A stretch of DNA of 64,000 nt from Canna indica (lineage: Eukaryota > Streptophyta > Magnoliopsida > Zingiberales > Cannaceae): NCBI GenBank assembly GCA_034359265.1, contig CP136892.1, positions 81,460,001-81,524,000 of the forward strand, given 5' to 3'. The position numbers were made by a program, and so were the translations under genes. Under the pieces are notes generated by a model. It had not been told where the DNA came from, did not search any database, and saw only the letters and a program-made list of their open reading frames with translations. Positions 41,201 to 52,058 of the stretch are shown piece after piece (positions within the stretch are counted from its first letter, which is position 1; each line of letters starts with the position of its first letter).

Positions 41201-44200
41201 AAACTGGTATCGGTACACCCGGTAGGAGATTTTAAAATGTGATTTTAAACCATGGTCTAGGTGATGATGTCAGCTAGAAGGACAATATTAAAACTAAAAT
41301 GAGATTTTCAAGGGAAGAACTTATAACTTTTGAAACTTTGGGGACTGAAAAGTCAAAAAGGGCTAAACTTCAAGGAGTCAGCTGAAATTTTCCCCATCAC
41401 CCAAGCATAATTGAGGCACAACAGAACTAACCAATGGTAAAGAAAAGTGGGAAGAATCAACTGTGAACCCTAAAAATAAGAAATGCACAACCACCTACAA
41501 ATAGAAACCATCAATGCTCTGACTGCCTAAGCCAACACAATCTCCACAAAACAAAAAAAAACCATGCACATCACTTGGCATGTTCTTCATTATTTTAGAC
41601 ATGAAGCTAGAAATACCCTAATACTTATCAAAATTACCATTTGCCAAAAAAACAATATTTGAACTTGACTTTATCACAAGTTATTGTCCATGTATATGGA
41701 ACATAGGAATATTTAGCAGTTAATTATTTGGTACGTATCTGCAACCAATTACTACAATATACTTTATTGCTTGCACATATGCTTGATAAACATGATTTCC
41801 ATCCATCAACGTTACAACATAGCTTGATGAGATGCAACTATTCTGGTAACTTGTATTACCATTTTTCCAACACAAACTAAAAATTAGACATCTGGAGCAA
41901 AGGGCATTCATGATAGAGTTGCTCAAAGGCAAACTGCCAAGTTGTGCCAACAATCAGACTTAAGCAACTCTGGCTCTTATAATATGTTAATAACAATTTG
42001 TAAGATTTCTCGAATGCAGTAAGATACGGTCCACCAAGGATGCAAATCATAAAAAACCAAGTTATGTGAAAGTGAAAGTAATTTTTTGACCTCATCATCA
42101 CCAAATAAACTTTTATAGTCAAATTTAAAAGTTACTTAATGTATATGAGTGGAGCAGCTTCATGGTAAGATTCATATGAAATAATAAAGCAAAAAATAAA
42201 AAGGGAACCTATTTGTGCCATTCACAAAGCATAAACTTGGAGAAGTCAGATAGTTAGGCACTAGAAACCTGCATAAATCATAATTCCATAGCAGTTCTCA
42301 CACTGTTATTCAGAGGACTGAGAATATTCTGCTTGTACCTAAACTTTCTTGAAGAAAAAAAAATTCTAACAAGCAGAAGGTAGAAATATCAAGATACGGA
42401 TAGCAATGTTGAACACTTGAGAAGTTGGATAAGGTATTGTTTGGGTAGTTGGCAACCTATTTGTGCAGTTCACAAAGCATAAAGTTGGGGAAGTCAGATA
42501 AGTAGGCATAAATAGTAGAAACCTGCATAATTTCCATAGCAGTTCTCACTGTTATTCAGAGAACTGAGAATATTCTGCTTGTACTTTAAGAAACTAAACT
42601 TGTAAAGAAAAAAGATTTCTAACAAACAGAAGGTAAAAATAACAAAGATAAGATAACACAGAATAGCAATGTTAAACACTTGCGTAAGAGATTATTTGAC
42701 CCAACTAAGATAATGATGACAATTTACTATATGACATAATGAAAAACATGGCATTAATAACCATAGAAGATTACAACAGCAACACATGAAAAGTAGATAT
42801 TAAATAATGTGTGTGGCAAAGATGCACTAGTAAACAGCAAACAGTCAAGTCAACTTCACCAAAATTGACACGACAAACTAGCATCTCCTGAATACAATAA
42901 CAGAATGCACATAATCAAAGCAAAAGTAAACCCTCTAACATGCAAGTTACCTTACTTGACCGAGCATGTGAAACTGCAAACTGAGTTTGATCCTTAATAG
43001 CAGAAAAAGAGCAATCAGCTGTACCATCTTTGCTCTGACGAAGACAAGTGACAGGCTGAGCTACAATTTAAACCGAAGGCAATAAAAAGTAGACAAAACT
43101 GAGAATATGGTGCGCAGTAAAGAACAACCTTTTCATATACGTATACATTTCCGTCAGCATGACCCACAACAAATGTGCCATCACCTTCCGGTACCCATGC
43201 TGTACAGGTACATCTACTGCAAAAACAATGGAAGGTTATCAATAAACAATAACTGGCTATTAATCATGAAAAAGAGCAACAGAAGGTGAAAACTGAATAT
43301 GATAGAGTCAAGACTACCCCAAAAACTGCCTAGCTGTAGACTAAGAAAGAAACGAAAAAGAAAGTAGGTGATATTGTCATTATGACATTTACATCTGGTT
43401 TTCAAGGAGCATTTCATCTTCACAAACATACTTATCAGGTTTAGCCTGCCTAAAATCTAATTTCTTATTATACATTACATTCTTCAATGCAGGTATTACT
43501 TAAACTTCATTGTTGATTAAACTTGTAAAGAAGAATTAGTTTCTAGTTTCGTAAAGTTAAACAAAACAGTGGTAAATAAATAAGATTTCATCTGTGGAAA
43601 ATTCATGTACTTAATGTCTCTTAATGTAGAGATGGTTTGTTAAACCAAAATGGTTTGTTAGGAAAATTAAAACCTAAACGGAAAATTCAAAACAATGGTT
43701 TGTTAAACCAGGTAGAGATGTCACTTGATGTACTTAATGATTTCATCTATCCTCTTAGTCACCATGTGTTCTGCATGGAAAACTCATGCAACAAAGATAA
43801 TTTGTTGTGGAATATGACGGGAATTGGCATGTAATATGGCAAGTCCTCAAAAATAACCATCACAGAGTTAGGAGTAGCACTGTGTTTTGCTAATCTGTAA
43901 GCAGTGCATGAGCTGAGATACTTTATTTTCAATAAAATATTTACTTCTTAATCCTATCTACCTTAAATTCCAAATTTTTCATTGTAAAAAATCTTTGTTC
44001 CCCCTGCTGAGTTATAGTCATGTTCAGGTAATTTAAAGTCACAAGCATAATTCATTCATTAGAGGAAAAAGTCCTAAGCCTAGTCTTAACTCATGCTTAA
44101 ATTCAGCCACAAGACTGCAACTAATAGATTTTAGAATCCGAACTTTATTTAGTTCATGTTTTCCTCTTCAGTTGTTACGTAATTCACTTGCATAATATCA

Positions 44201-46789
44201 TTCTCTATATATTATTGCTTCAATCAGTGTACAAGCTTCATTAGGTGATCTTACATGACAAATGCATGAAATATTCATATCTCACAATTAAAAACATTAC
44301 ACCCTATTCATTTCAAACAAAAAATGACATTTGCAGTCATGTGGCTCATGCCGATAACAATAAGTTACTCCCAGGAATGTAAATAGAATATTCTTGCCAC
44401 CTAATGCACCAAACAACAAACCAAATGTACAAACCAGCACGACAACAACACACAATATGACTTCATTCAAACCTCCACTCCCCAATCTAGACAGAACGAA
44501 AGCACTACCTCTTGATTTGTGCAGCCCCTTTTTTCCAAAAAAAGTGGGGGCTCCATAGAGTTGTGCAGACATCTCCTTCTGTCTGTATGTAAACCCAATT
44601 GCTTTTGTAAGCATATAGATGGCACAAGTATGCCTAAAACTTTAATAGACAGAACAATATTATTTTTGTATCTGATCAATGATTGGTACAATGATATCCT
44701 TGGGATCTCTGATACAGAAGCACTCAGCTAACTCAAATTGGATAACATTAATAAGGTCTATGCAACTAACCAGTACTGCTCAACTTATTCAACTAAGGTT
44801 CCCTCTAATAGCCATTTGATATATCCTTTCTTTTTATATCTTTCTAAATCAGTACTCAGTAGAATCCTGGAGGCACCGCAACAAGGTTGAAGAAGTAAAG
44901 AAGTATTTTATCCTCCCTATCCACCTCAGTATCATGAAAAGTCCTCATAATAAAGTTGAGTAAAAAATTCTGAATCTGAGGCAATCCCCTCTTTTATGGA
45001 CTTGTATAAATTACAACTGACCAGAAAAAATCATGCATCATCTGGCGGATTTTCCTAAAATATATAAATTAAAATGGTTAAAAAGGTAACCCATGGGATG
45101 ACAGCTTCACCGCTTCACTTTGGAATGTCAAAACCGAGTATACAAGGCTTGAAACAACTAAGACTCAAACTAGGTTTACAAACTAGAAATGTTTCTATTT
45201 GGAATGAGTATATGTTGTGGGCATTACTATGCCAAATTACCATGCTTTATCATCAGTAGTTATGTTAATGGGCCCAGTAGCTTGAGCTGTTAGTTGGTTG
45301 CTTGGGTTATGGATTGATGTTTATTGTTTGTTATTAGGTTAGGTTGTTATTAGTAGTTATATAGGATGTCTCCTTGACCACCTACTAACAAACAGTCATA
45401 GGGTTTGTTAGTCATGTACATAGCAGTTAAGAAGTTGTGTTTTCAACTTTTCCCTTAAATCCAAGTTATTAAACATAAACCATCAGCTTTGACCAATCAA
45501 TATCTGAAGAATCATATACTAATAAAACTTAGGTATAATCATAGATCCATAGAAATGAAGGCAATCTTGTCATTTACCAAGAATTTCAAAAGCAAATTCA
45601 TAATATTTAGGTTATAAGCTACAAGTACACATGGCACCATGGACAAGCCCAGAAGTATGCATATATATCACATATCATCTTATATACAATGAAAACTGTG
45701 TAAAGAAAAGAAAAGCAACCGAAATATGAAATCTTGTAAATAATTTACAGAAGAGCATTGATCAAACCATTGACATAGTTCCATTCATAACATTTAAGCA
45801 TTTTGATCACGGCTCAGTTCAGTGAGAAATACATGCCTATTATTAATGGCACCATCTTTGTTATAATGCTGAGCTGCAACAAGCTTCCTCCCAGGATCCT
45901 GTAGTTGTTGCCTCAAAGACACCGAATAGACTAGAAGACCATGTATGTAAATATTAGTTGACTGAACTATTATCAACATTTTAGCAAACGAACAAGAAGA
46001 AATTTGTGAATGAAAATACGTTTACTGAGTACTGACCATCACCAGATTGCAGACCAATGAGCAAATCGTGCCCATCCTTCATCTCTGAATCAAAAGCATG
46101 GCAAATTGGGTTCGAGTTGCTGAAATGAATGGCCTTGATGGGATCCTGAAACAAATTAAGCCATAAGATACAATCAAACCTCATGCTATATATTGAGTAA
46201 ACTGAATAAGATGAATCTCATCACTATATGAAAAACCTTGTCCTGTGAATTGAGATCGCTAATGAAAAGAGTATCAGCCGAATTGAATATAAGATAAGTT
46301 CCCTTCCCGTCAAAATTAGTCAATGGTTGTGAGCTGCTTGATCCAGTGGCGGCTCCTATGGAGCCCCCAATTCTGCTGTTCCCTGACACCGCCCGACTTA
46401 CCCCATTTCCACCAACAAAACTAAATGCCCGGTTGCCGTTCCCTGAACTGAGCAGCCTAGCCGCAGCTGACCTCACGCCACCAGAGCTCGGGGTCGACGG
46501 TGTGGACGATGCCTGGTTCGTCGGTTTCTCCTTGAGATAAGCGATCGTCAACTACAAAGGGAAAGCAAAACCCAGTTACTTATGAATGACCAACACGAAC
46601 AGGCATCGAACAAGCCAGAAACCAGTGTCAAACGAGAGATACTTGGGAGACCGCCTTGCCATGTGTGTAGTGTAGGACGGCGGCCGGGTGGGTCTTCTCG
46701 TACTGGAGTTTGTATCGTCCCTCGGGGGTTTTGAAGTAGTTCTTGAGGCCAGGCGACTGGGAGTTGACGGCGGCCGACGATGAAGACAT
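38224..46789 (-). CDS. WD40-repeat protein, WDR20/creC-like, eleven exons
   Basis: Exons (complement): 46643-46789, 46237-46551, 46037-46145, 45837-45930, 43129-43216, 42951-43034, 39907-40003, 39704-39791, 39093-39198, 38926-39018, 38224-38652; 549 residues. The N-terminal part ([20 protein letters not shown], then a Ser/Gly-rich linker) precedes WD40 repeats. Diagnostic segments are [86 protein letters not shown] and [13 protein letters not shown], ending in [20 protein letters not shown] and IKIWMRPG. In animals and fungi WDR20/creC proteins activate deubiquitinases of the USP12/46 (creB) type. The same partnership in plants is inference. The ATG is the first one giving a family-like start. 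Intron 4 has a GC donor; the others are GT-AG. Confidence 0.9.
40004..42950 (-). other. WD40 gene intron 6, 2.9 kb
   Basis: GT-AG intron without recognised genes. It holds the tandem duplication at 42207-42690. Words such as GGTCCTTCATGTTGATGTCGTC (near 40708) and TGATGATGTCAGCTAGAAGG (near 41265) face each other as a weak inverted pair, possibly an old MULE-MITE. ACCATATTGCCTGGTACGGT-like words occur near 41158. Confidence 0.5.
42207..42690. repeat. Tandem duplication of about 240 bp in WD40 intron 6
   Basis: Units at about 42207-42450 and 42451-42690 both start AACCTATTTGTGC and share TCACAAAGCATAAA, GAAACCTGCATAA, CCATAGCAGTTCTCAC, GAGAATATTCTGCTTGTAC and a TAGCAATGTT(G/A)AACACTTG end. 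Diverged by substitutions and small indels; non-coding. Confidence 0.8.
43217..45836 (-). other. WD40 gene intron 4, GC-AG, 2.6 kb
   Basis: The donor on the minus strand reads AATAATAG|GCATGT at 45837/45836 and the acceptor TTTTGCAG|TAGATG at 43217/43216. Joining them gives NNSRCTC, as expected from the WDR20 family. No GT donor nearby keeps the frame. The intron is AT-rich. The stretch 45250-45450 (TTAGTTGGTT..., ATAGGATGTCTCC...) looks retroelement-derived but could not be classified. Confidence 0.7.
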
Positions 46790-48269
46790 GGTCGACGAAT
46801 TAGGGTTCCGATCACTCCAATGGCGGCTCAGCAATCATTCCTCCACTCTTCTTCTTCCTTCCGAATTCTAAGAGATCGACGAGGAAGCAAGGGATTGAAT
46901 TAGGGTTAGAGGATTCTAAGGACGGACAGGGGGGAGTGCTCGTCCTCACCGTTCTTCTCCGATCTGTTCTAAGATCGCTTCGGCGGCTTCGAGGAAAGCA
47001 ATGAGAGAAGAATTGCAAGAAAGATGAAAAAATTAGTAAAAATAGGGATTAAATATTTAAAGGGACGGCGAATTGGGGAAAAAATAGTGCCGTTCGATTG
47101 ATCTGGACCGTCCGAATGTTAGAAGACGGATGATTGATGGAATGAACGGTATAGATCGAGGTGCGAGGGAAAATTAAGGAGAAAAAAACTGACTTAAATG
47201 TGGGAAATATGGAGCGGTGTGGTGGTCCTTCGAGAGGAGTCAACTTAAAAGGAGACCTGAGCAAAGATGGCGAACAAAAAGGGTTGCGGTATTACGAGAA
47301 GGCTTGCCGGAATCCTCTCCAGTAAATGAGATGAATCCAACTCCTCCATTTTGATCGGACGGTCAAGGATTATTCTGATGAGATAAGGGATCTCATTCGA
47401 GCCCTTCATTTACGGACTCCTTTACATGCGGGCACGCCTTTTTCTCCATGGGCCTGATAAAATGATAGTAAAACCCATAAAGATTAAATAACCTGTAACT
47501 TTATATGAGCCTTCGCTTCTTGAATTATTCTTGCATAAAATATTCACCGTTGATGCAGTGATGAGAGGCGTAGATTAAACCACGGCGTTTGTTGATTGTG
47601 TCGAAATTAAAATTAGATTGAAATCGAGATGACTAAAATGGTCAAATGTGTATTTACCAAAATTTGGAATCAGTCAAACGTGTATGTATGTGATATGTTG
47701 CTATTTTGAAGCTATCATTTAAATGAAGAAGATCAACATATGGATGTGCAGCTGGATGAAAACCGCTCAGTGATCAGTATCAGAGTCCAATGATATATCG
47801 CTTCTTATATAGCAAAACGGCAGAACCTTTTGTTATATCGCTTCCTATATAGCAGAACGCCAGAACGGCAGAACCTTTTATTGTGAAATGCAATGCTAAA
47901 AACTAGATAGCCTAGAATATCTGAACAAATGAAAGGAAAGAAAGAGAGAGCATATAAACACCTCGCCACGACGCCATCTGAACAACATGTCCACTTCCTT
48001 CTTTTTGCACACTAACTAATAAAATAAATAACTTTTTATCAAATTCAAAATTATAAATTAATAAAAATCAAAATTGAAGAGGAAAAAAAAAACTAAAATA
48101 AAAATCAACTTTTGTATGGTAACTTAATGTCATTGTATATTGTAAGTTGTTTTATCAAAATAATATATTGTTCAAATTTTTTATGTATAGACATCCATGG
48201 CTTGAAATTTTTTCCTACCCATCCATGTCGATTTTTCATCAATCTAAGTCTTAAAAATAACAATTGTCA
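46790..48269. other. Upstream region of the WD40 gene
   Basis: 46790-47060 is GC-richer and likely promoter plus 5'-UTR of the minus-strand WD40 gene. Between 47810 and 47870 a short tandem repeat with TATATCGCTTC(T/C)TATATAGC and GCAGAAC words is present. No coding sequence recognised. Confidence 0.45.
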
Positions 48270-48278
48270 TAATATGTA

Positions 48279-48557
48279 GGGTAAATTATATTGATCTTCT
48301 CCGAAGTTTAATAAAATTACATTGACCTCTTCTTTATTTATAATTTTATCTTGTAATCTTTCTGAGTTTTGTAAAAGATTATACAAACCTCCTATATTAA
48401 CAAATAAAATTATACAAACCTCTCATGAGTTTTGTAAAATATTGCACAAATCTCCCCTACAAAAGATTACTCATGGGAGATGAGTGTAACCTGGACAAAT
48501 AGATGAGAGGTCAATATAATTTCACTAAATCTTATGAGAGGTCAGTATAATTTACCC
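48279..48557. mobile_element. MULE-type MITE, third copy of the GGRTAAATTATA family
   Basis: Left terminus GGGTAAATTATATTGATC, right terminus GGTCAGTATAATTTACCC. Flanks TAATATGTA (48270-48278) and TAATATCTA (48558-48566) match at 8 of 9 bases. Interior repeats GAGTTTTGTAAAA words seen also in 9120-9589 and 10871-11350. Non-coding. Confidence 0.75.
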
Positions 48558-48596
48558 TAATATCTAATATAATATATAATAATATATAAGTTATAA

Positions 48597-48597
<1 letters not shown>

Positions 48598-48628
<31 letters not shown>
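48598..48628. repeat. (AT)n microsatellite
   Basis: Uninterrupted alternating TA over about 30 bases. Confidence 0.85.
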
Positions 48629-48631
<3 letters not shown>

Positions 48632-49371
48632 TTATATGTATATTTCACTCCATTCAATATTTTAGATTTTTTAAAAAAAAATAAAAAACTTGGAATCAAC
48701 CAGAAAAGATTAATAAAAATGAAAACAAACCATATTTAATATTTAATATTTAGTAAATAATGAGAATAATATAAGCAAAATATATTAGTTTGGTTGGAAT
48801 TTCCATTTTCTATTTAATACAATAGTGCAATATTATAAAAAAACTTGAAATTTAATCATATTAAAAATATTTTTATTTAATTAAAACTATTTAATAAATA
48901 ATAATATAAGAAAAATATCTATTTGGTAGTTAAACTAAATCCAACAAATAATAAAATTTTGGTCTGAGCTTGACGTGTTCATTGGTCTGATCCGACATGT
49001 GGCATGTTTATGAAACATGCTTCCAATATAAAATATATTTATAAAACTTACTTCCAATATAAAATTTTAGTCTGCCCTAGCCTGTGGTCTGTGTTTTATT
49101 AAATTAAAACATATTAGTTATTACATTGAAATAATTTTAATATAAATATGTAATAAATTAATAATATTATATATTTATTATATATTTATATATATATCAC
49201 CTTAACAGACTCGGGTCGGTCTGTCAAACTCAATAGGCTTTAAATTGAACCTGGGTTTGTCTTGATAAGAAAAATAGGCATATTTTAAAGCATTAGCTTA
49301 TTTTTTAAAAAATATGTCAGGCCAGATCAAGCCAAATACATGTCAAGCCACATGCCCATGACAGACCGCAT
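48629..49371. other. AT-rich intergenic DNA
   Basis: No gene. GTCTGATCCGACATGTGGC and CTCGGGTCGGTCTGTC-like words (near 48990 and 49210) suggest pieces of a decayed element. Confidence 0.4.
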
Positions 49372-49800
49372 GACCTATTTCCACCTCTACCTCTCGATTG
49401 TGGAAAGTGTAAAAGTGGAGTTGGTGGGGGCATGTTCGATTAGACCGACCAAACCAATGAAATGAAGCTACAACTAGGGGATGCAATGACAAGTGAATTT
49501 TGGAAAATAAAAGTGTGGGTTGACCCTCTATCTCTACACGACCTTTTATTTTCTAATTTGCTCCAGGTCAGGTCAGGCCAAGCCACGGGCCCCTAGCAGG
49601 CTGTCTGCCTATTTCCGCCCCTACCTCTCGAGTATGGAAAGCGTAAAAGTGAAGTAGGCGGGGGCATGTTCAGTGATTAGACCGACCAAACCAGGGAAAG
49701 GAAGCTACAACTAGGGGATGCAATGACAAGTGAATTTTGGAAAAGAAAAGTGCGGGATGACCCTCTATCTCTACACGACCTTTTATTTTTCATTTTGAAC
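49372..49800. repeat. Tandem duplication, about 235 bp period
   Basis: Unit 1 (about 49372-49560) and unit 2 (about 49607-49795) share CCTATTTCC, CTACCTCTCGA, ATTAGACCGACCAAACCA, GAAGCTACAACTAGGGGATG, CAATGACAAGTGAATTTTGG and CTCTATCTCTACACGACC. The linker is GC-richer (CAGGTCAGGCCAAGCCACGG). Non-coding, origin unknown. Confidence 0.8.
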
Positions 49801-50373
49801 TTACTTTTGCTTACACATGCCCCCCACGCTTTATCGACAACAAAGAAGGAACTGGAAAAAAAAGGTTATGATTTTGGTTCATAGTTTCAAATTTTATCTT
49901 AAAATGCAAAACTCGAACCGAATAAAATTTTTAATAAAATATTCAAAAAAATTGAATCAAGTTAAAAAAAAAACAAAATCCTATTTTGGAAAATCAGGAT
50001 TTATCTATTGCTTATATATGTAAGGTAGAGAAAAAATATTTATTTTTTAAACCAATTAACATGCATGGATATATATTGCATAAAATAATATAATTGAGAA
50101 TATTTATTATAGTAAATACCCAAAAAATACGAACTTTGCACATTTTTCCATTTTTAGCATAATTTTTTTCCGTTAGCAAGAAAATACACCAACTTTCATT
50201 CTGTTATCCCGTTTAGCACGCACTGTCATTTTTGATGATTTTTGCTAATGTGTCACTTATCGATGATGACAGGTAAATTTTATCATACGTGGATTATTAT
50301 TTTATTGTTTTAATAAATTTTATTATTAAAAAAATGATTATTATTTTTCTTCTCTCCCTCCTATGCTTCCTCC

Positions 50374-50650
50374 TTATCTTCTCCCTCGATGGTCGCCGTC
50401 GTCGAGTGAATCCGCCACCCACCTCCTCCTCGTGGCCGCCGGCACCTTGTACACCTTCACGTGAACCCCGTCGGGCCGCCACAGGCCGCTGGGAAGCAAA
50501 CCATGCACCTCAAACCTGCGCAGGTTCCAATCGATCTTCTTCACCGCCGTGCAGCAACTAGCCAAGACTTGAGCCTTAGCTTCGAGTGCCGTCGACGCGC
50601 ACGACACCATCTGAGGGCCATCCATTTGCACCACTTGAGGAAGAAGAAGA
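50374..50650 (-). pseudogene. Unidentified captured gene fragment
   Basis: A GC-rich minus-strand frame with segments LLPQVVQMDGPQMV, KKIDWNLRRFEVHGLLPSGL and VHVKVYKVPA lies between the left TIR and the CCCGATCGGG array. It does not look like the dioxygenase and I recognise no family. It has coding-like base composition, unlike the AT-rich surroundings, so it is probably a second captured exon. Confidence 0.4.
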
Positions 50651-50652
50651 TA

Positions 50653-50743
50653 CCCGATCGGGATATCTTTTTACCCGATCGGGATATCTTTTACCCGGTC
50701 GGGAAGAGCTTTACCCGATCGGGAAAAGCTCTTCCCGATCGGG
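50653..50743. repeat. Five-unit CCCGATCGGG array, 20-bp period
   Basis: The palindrome CCCGATCGGG starts at 50653, 50674, 50714 and 50734, with CCCGGTCGGG at 50694. Spacing is 21, 20, 20 and 20 bases. Spacers change from ATATCTTTTTA to AAGAGCTTTA and AAAAGCTCTT, so the right half is partly the mirror of the left. It separates the two captured gene fragments. Confidence 0.85.
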
Positions 50744-50754
50744 TATCTTCCATG

Positions 50755-51345
50755 GCTCCGGTGTCATGCTCAGATGTTGATGACGAGAGCATTTTGGAAT
50801 AGGGTGGACGGGCACCCACGCGTTGTCTTTGCGAATTTGCAGGCCGATAGAGCCTGTGTCCTTCTGCAGCATGGTGAGCGCGTTGCTGTCGGAGTGCGGG
50901 CTCAATCCCAGAACAAGGTCAGCCTTGCGTACGACGGGTAGTAGTTCATCCGCACGACTTGCATGGCCTTGCCGAACATTTCGTTGAAATAGTTCGAGCT
51001 CAGGCCAAGGTTTCGAGATATCAGGATGAGAAGGATCTGGTAGAGCCTTCTTATGCTCGCCGAGTACTTCTCCAATGTCTCGCTATGAATCAAGATCGCA
51101 ATGCAAGATTTGAACTATGTTGTGGAGTTGAAGTGTTAGGGAGGATTAATCATGGAGTGCCTTAAAGCAGCTGGATTTGTTGGCCAGAGATGAGGCTTTC
51201 TGTTGAAGGCAGGCTCCACGGTCAGGACCGTCGACATCGTCGGCCTCTCGTTCACGTCGCGCATGTACTGCTCGGGGATGGCCATCGGCCGCGAGCGCCG
51301 GAGCCATTGAGGTGTACGAGATGCCGACGGCCACGAGGAGGAGGT
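50755..51345 (-). pseudogene. Captured 2-oxoglutarate/Fe(II) dioxygenase gene fragments
   Basis: Minus-strand pieces in gene order. An N-terminal segment (about 51345-51180) reads IPEQYMRDVNERPT. A middle segment (51093-50902) has LEKYSASIRRLYQILLILIS and FGKAMQVVRMNYYP. A later segment (50905-50760) has SPHSDSNALTM, including His and Asp of the iron-binding H-x-D, and GLQIRKDNAWVPVHP, then PNALVIN in another frame. These are family landmarks of SRG1/norcoclaurine-synthase-like enzymes. Parts are missing and frames shifted, so it is not functional. Likely origin is transposon capture. Confidence 0.75.
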
Positions 51346-52058
51346 GGGTGGCAGATTCACTCGACGGCGGCGGTCATCGAGGAAGAAGATGAGGAGGAAG
51401 CAGAGGAGAGAAGGAAAATAATAATAAATTTTTTAATAATAAAATTGATTAAAATAATAAAATAATAAAATAATAATCAACTTATGATAAAATTTACCAT
51501 GTCATCACCGTTAAGTGATATATCAGCAAAAATCGTCAAAAATGACGGTGCGTGCTAAACGAGGTAACGAAATGAAAGTTGGTGTATTTTCTTGCTAACA
51601 AAAAAAAGTTTATGCTAAAAATAGGAAAATGTCCAAAGTTCGTATTTTTTTTTTTTTTTGTATTTACTCTATTTATTATAACAAATGAGAGCAAATTCAA
51701 TTTTGAATCTCAGAATATTTATTTTTATGCATATTGAGAATATTGCATAAAAACCAATCTACATTTGAGAGCAAATTCAAATTCAGACTTGAAATAAAGA
51801 GTGAGATATAATATTATTGGTTCATTTAATGCTTCACGATATAATAACAAATGAGAGATAGTATGAATATGATTTTTGAATATTATATTTATCAAATATA
51901 ATATTAATTTTATATTCTTTTAATTATATTTGTCTTTCGATTCATGCATTGTAAAGCAAACAATAAGTCCAAACTGAATTTAATCAAGGCTCAAATTGAA
52001 ATTAAAGTTTCTTTTAATTCAAACCACTTGAATTAGGGAAAGTTGAGAATATTTATTA

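Larger units (their letters stand above)
50111..51670. mobile_element. Pack-MULE with about 330-bp TIRs and captured gene pieces
   Basis: Long inverted arms: left 50111 to about 50465, right from about 51310 to 51670, ending AGTAAATAC / GTATTTACT(CT). The 9-bp direct repeat ATTTATTAT lies at 50102-50110 and 51671-51679. The inner ends of the arms include the coding-like GTCGAGTGAATC and CCACCCACCTCCTCCTCGTG. The GC-rich middle carries minus-strand fragments of a 2OG/Fe(II) dioxygenase gene, a second unidentified fragment and a short tandem array. No transposase, so non-autonomous. Confidence 0.85.

Noticed and set aside
44297..44614. 105-codon minus-strand frame in WD40 intron 4
   Set aside because: No recognisable domain and inside an intron; treated as chance.
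45250..45450. Possible solo LTR in WD40 intron 4
   Set aside because: The sequence looks retroelement-like but no TG...CA ends with target duplications could be defined.
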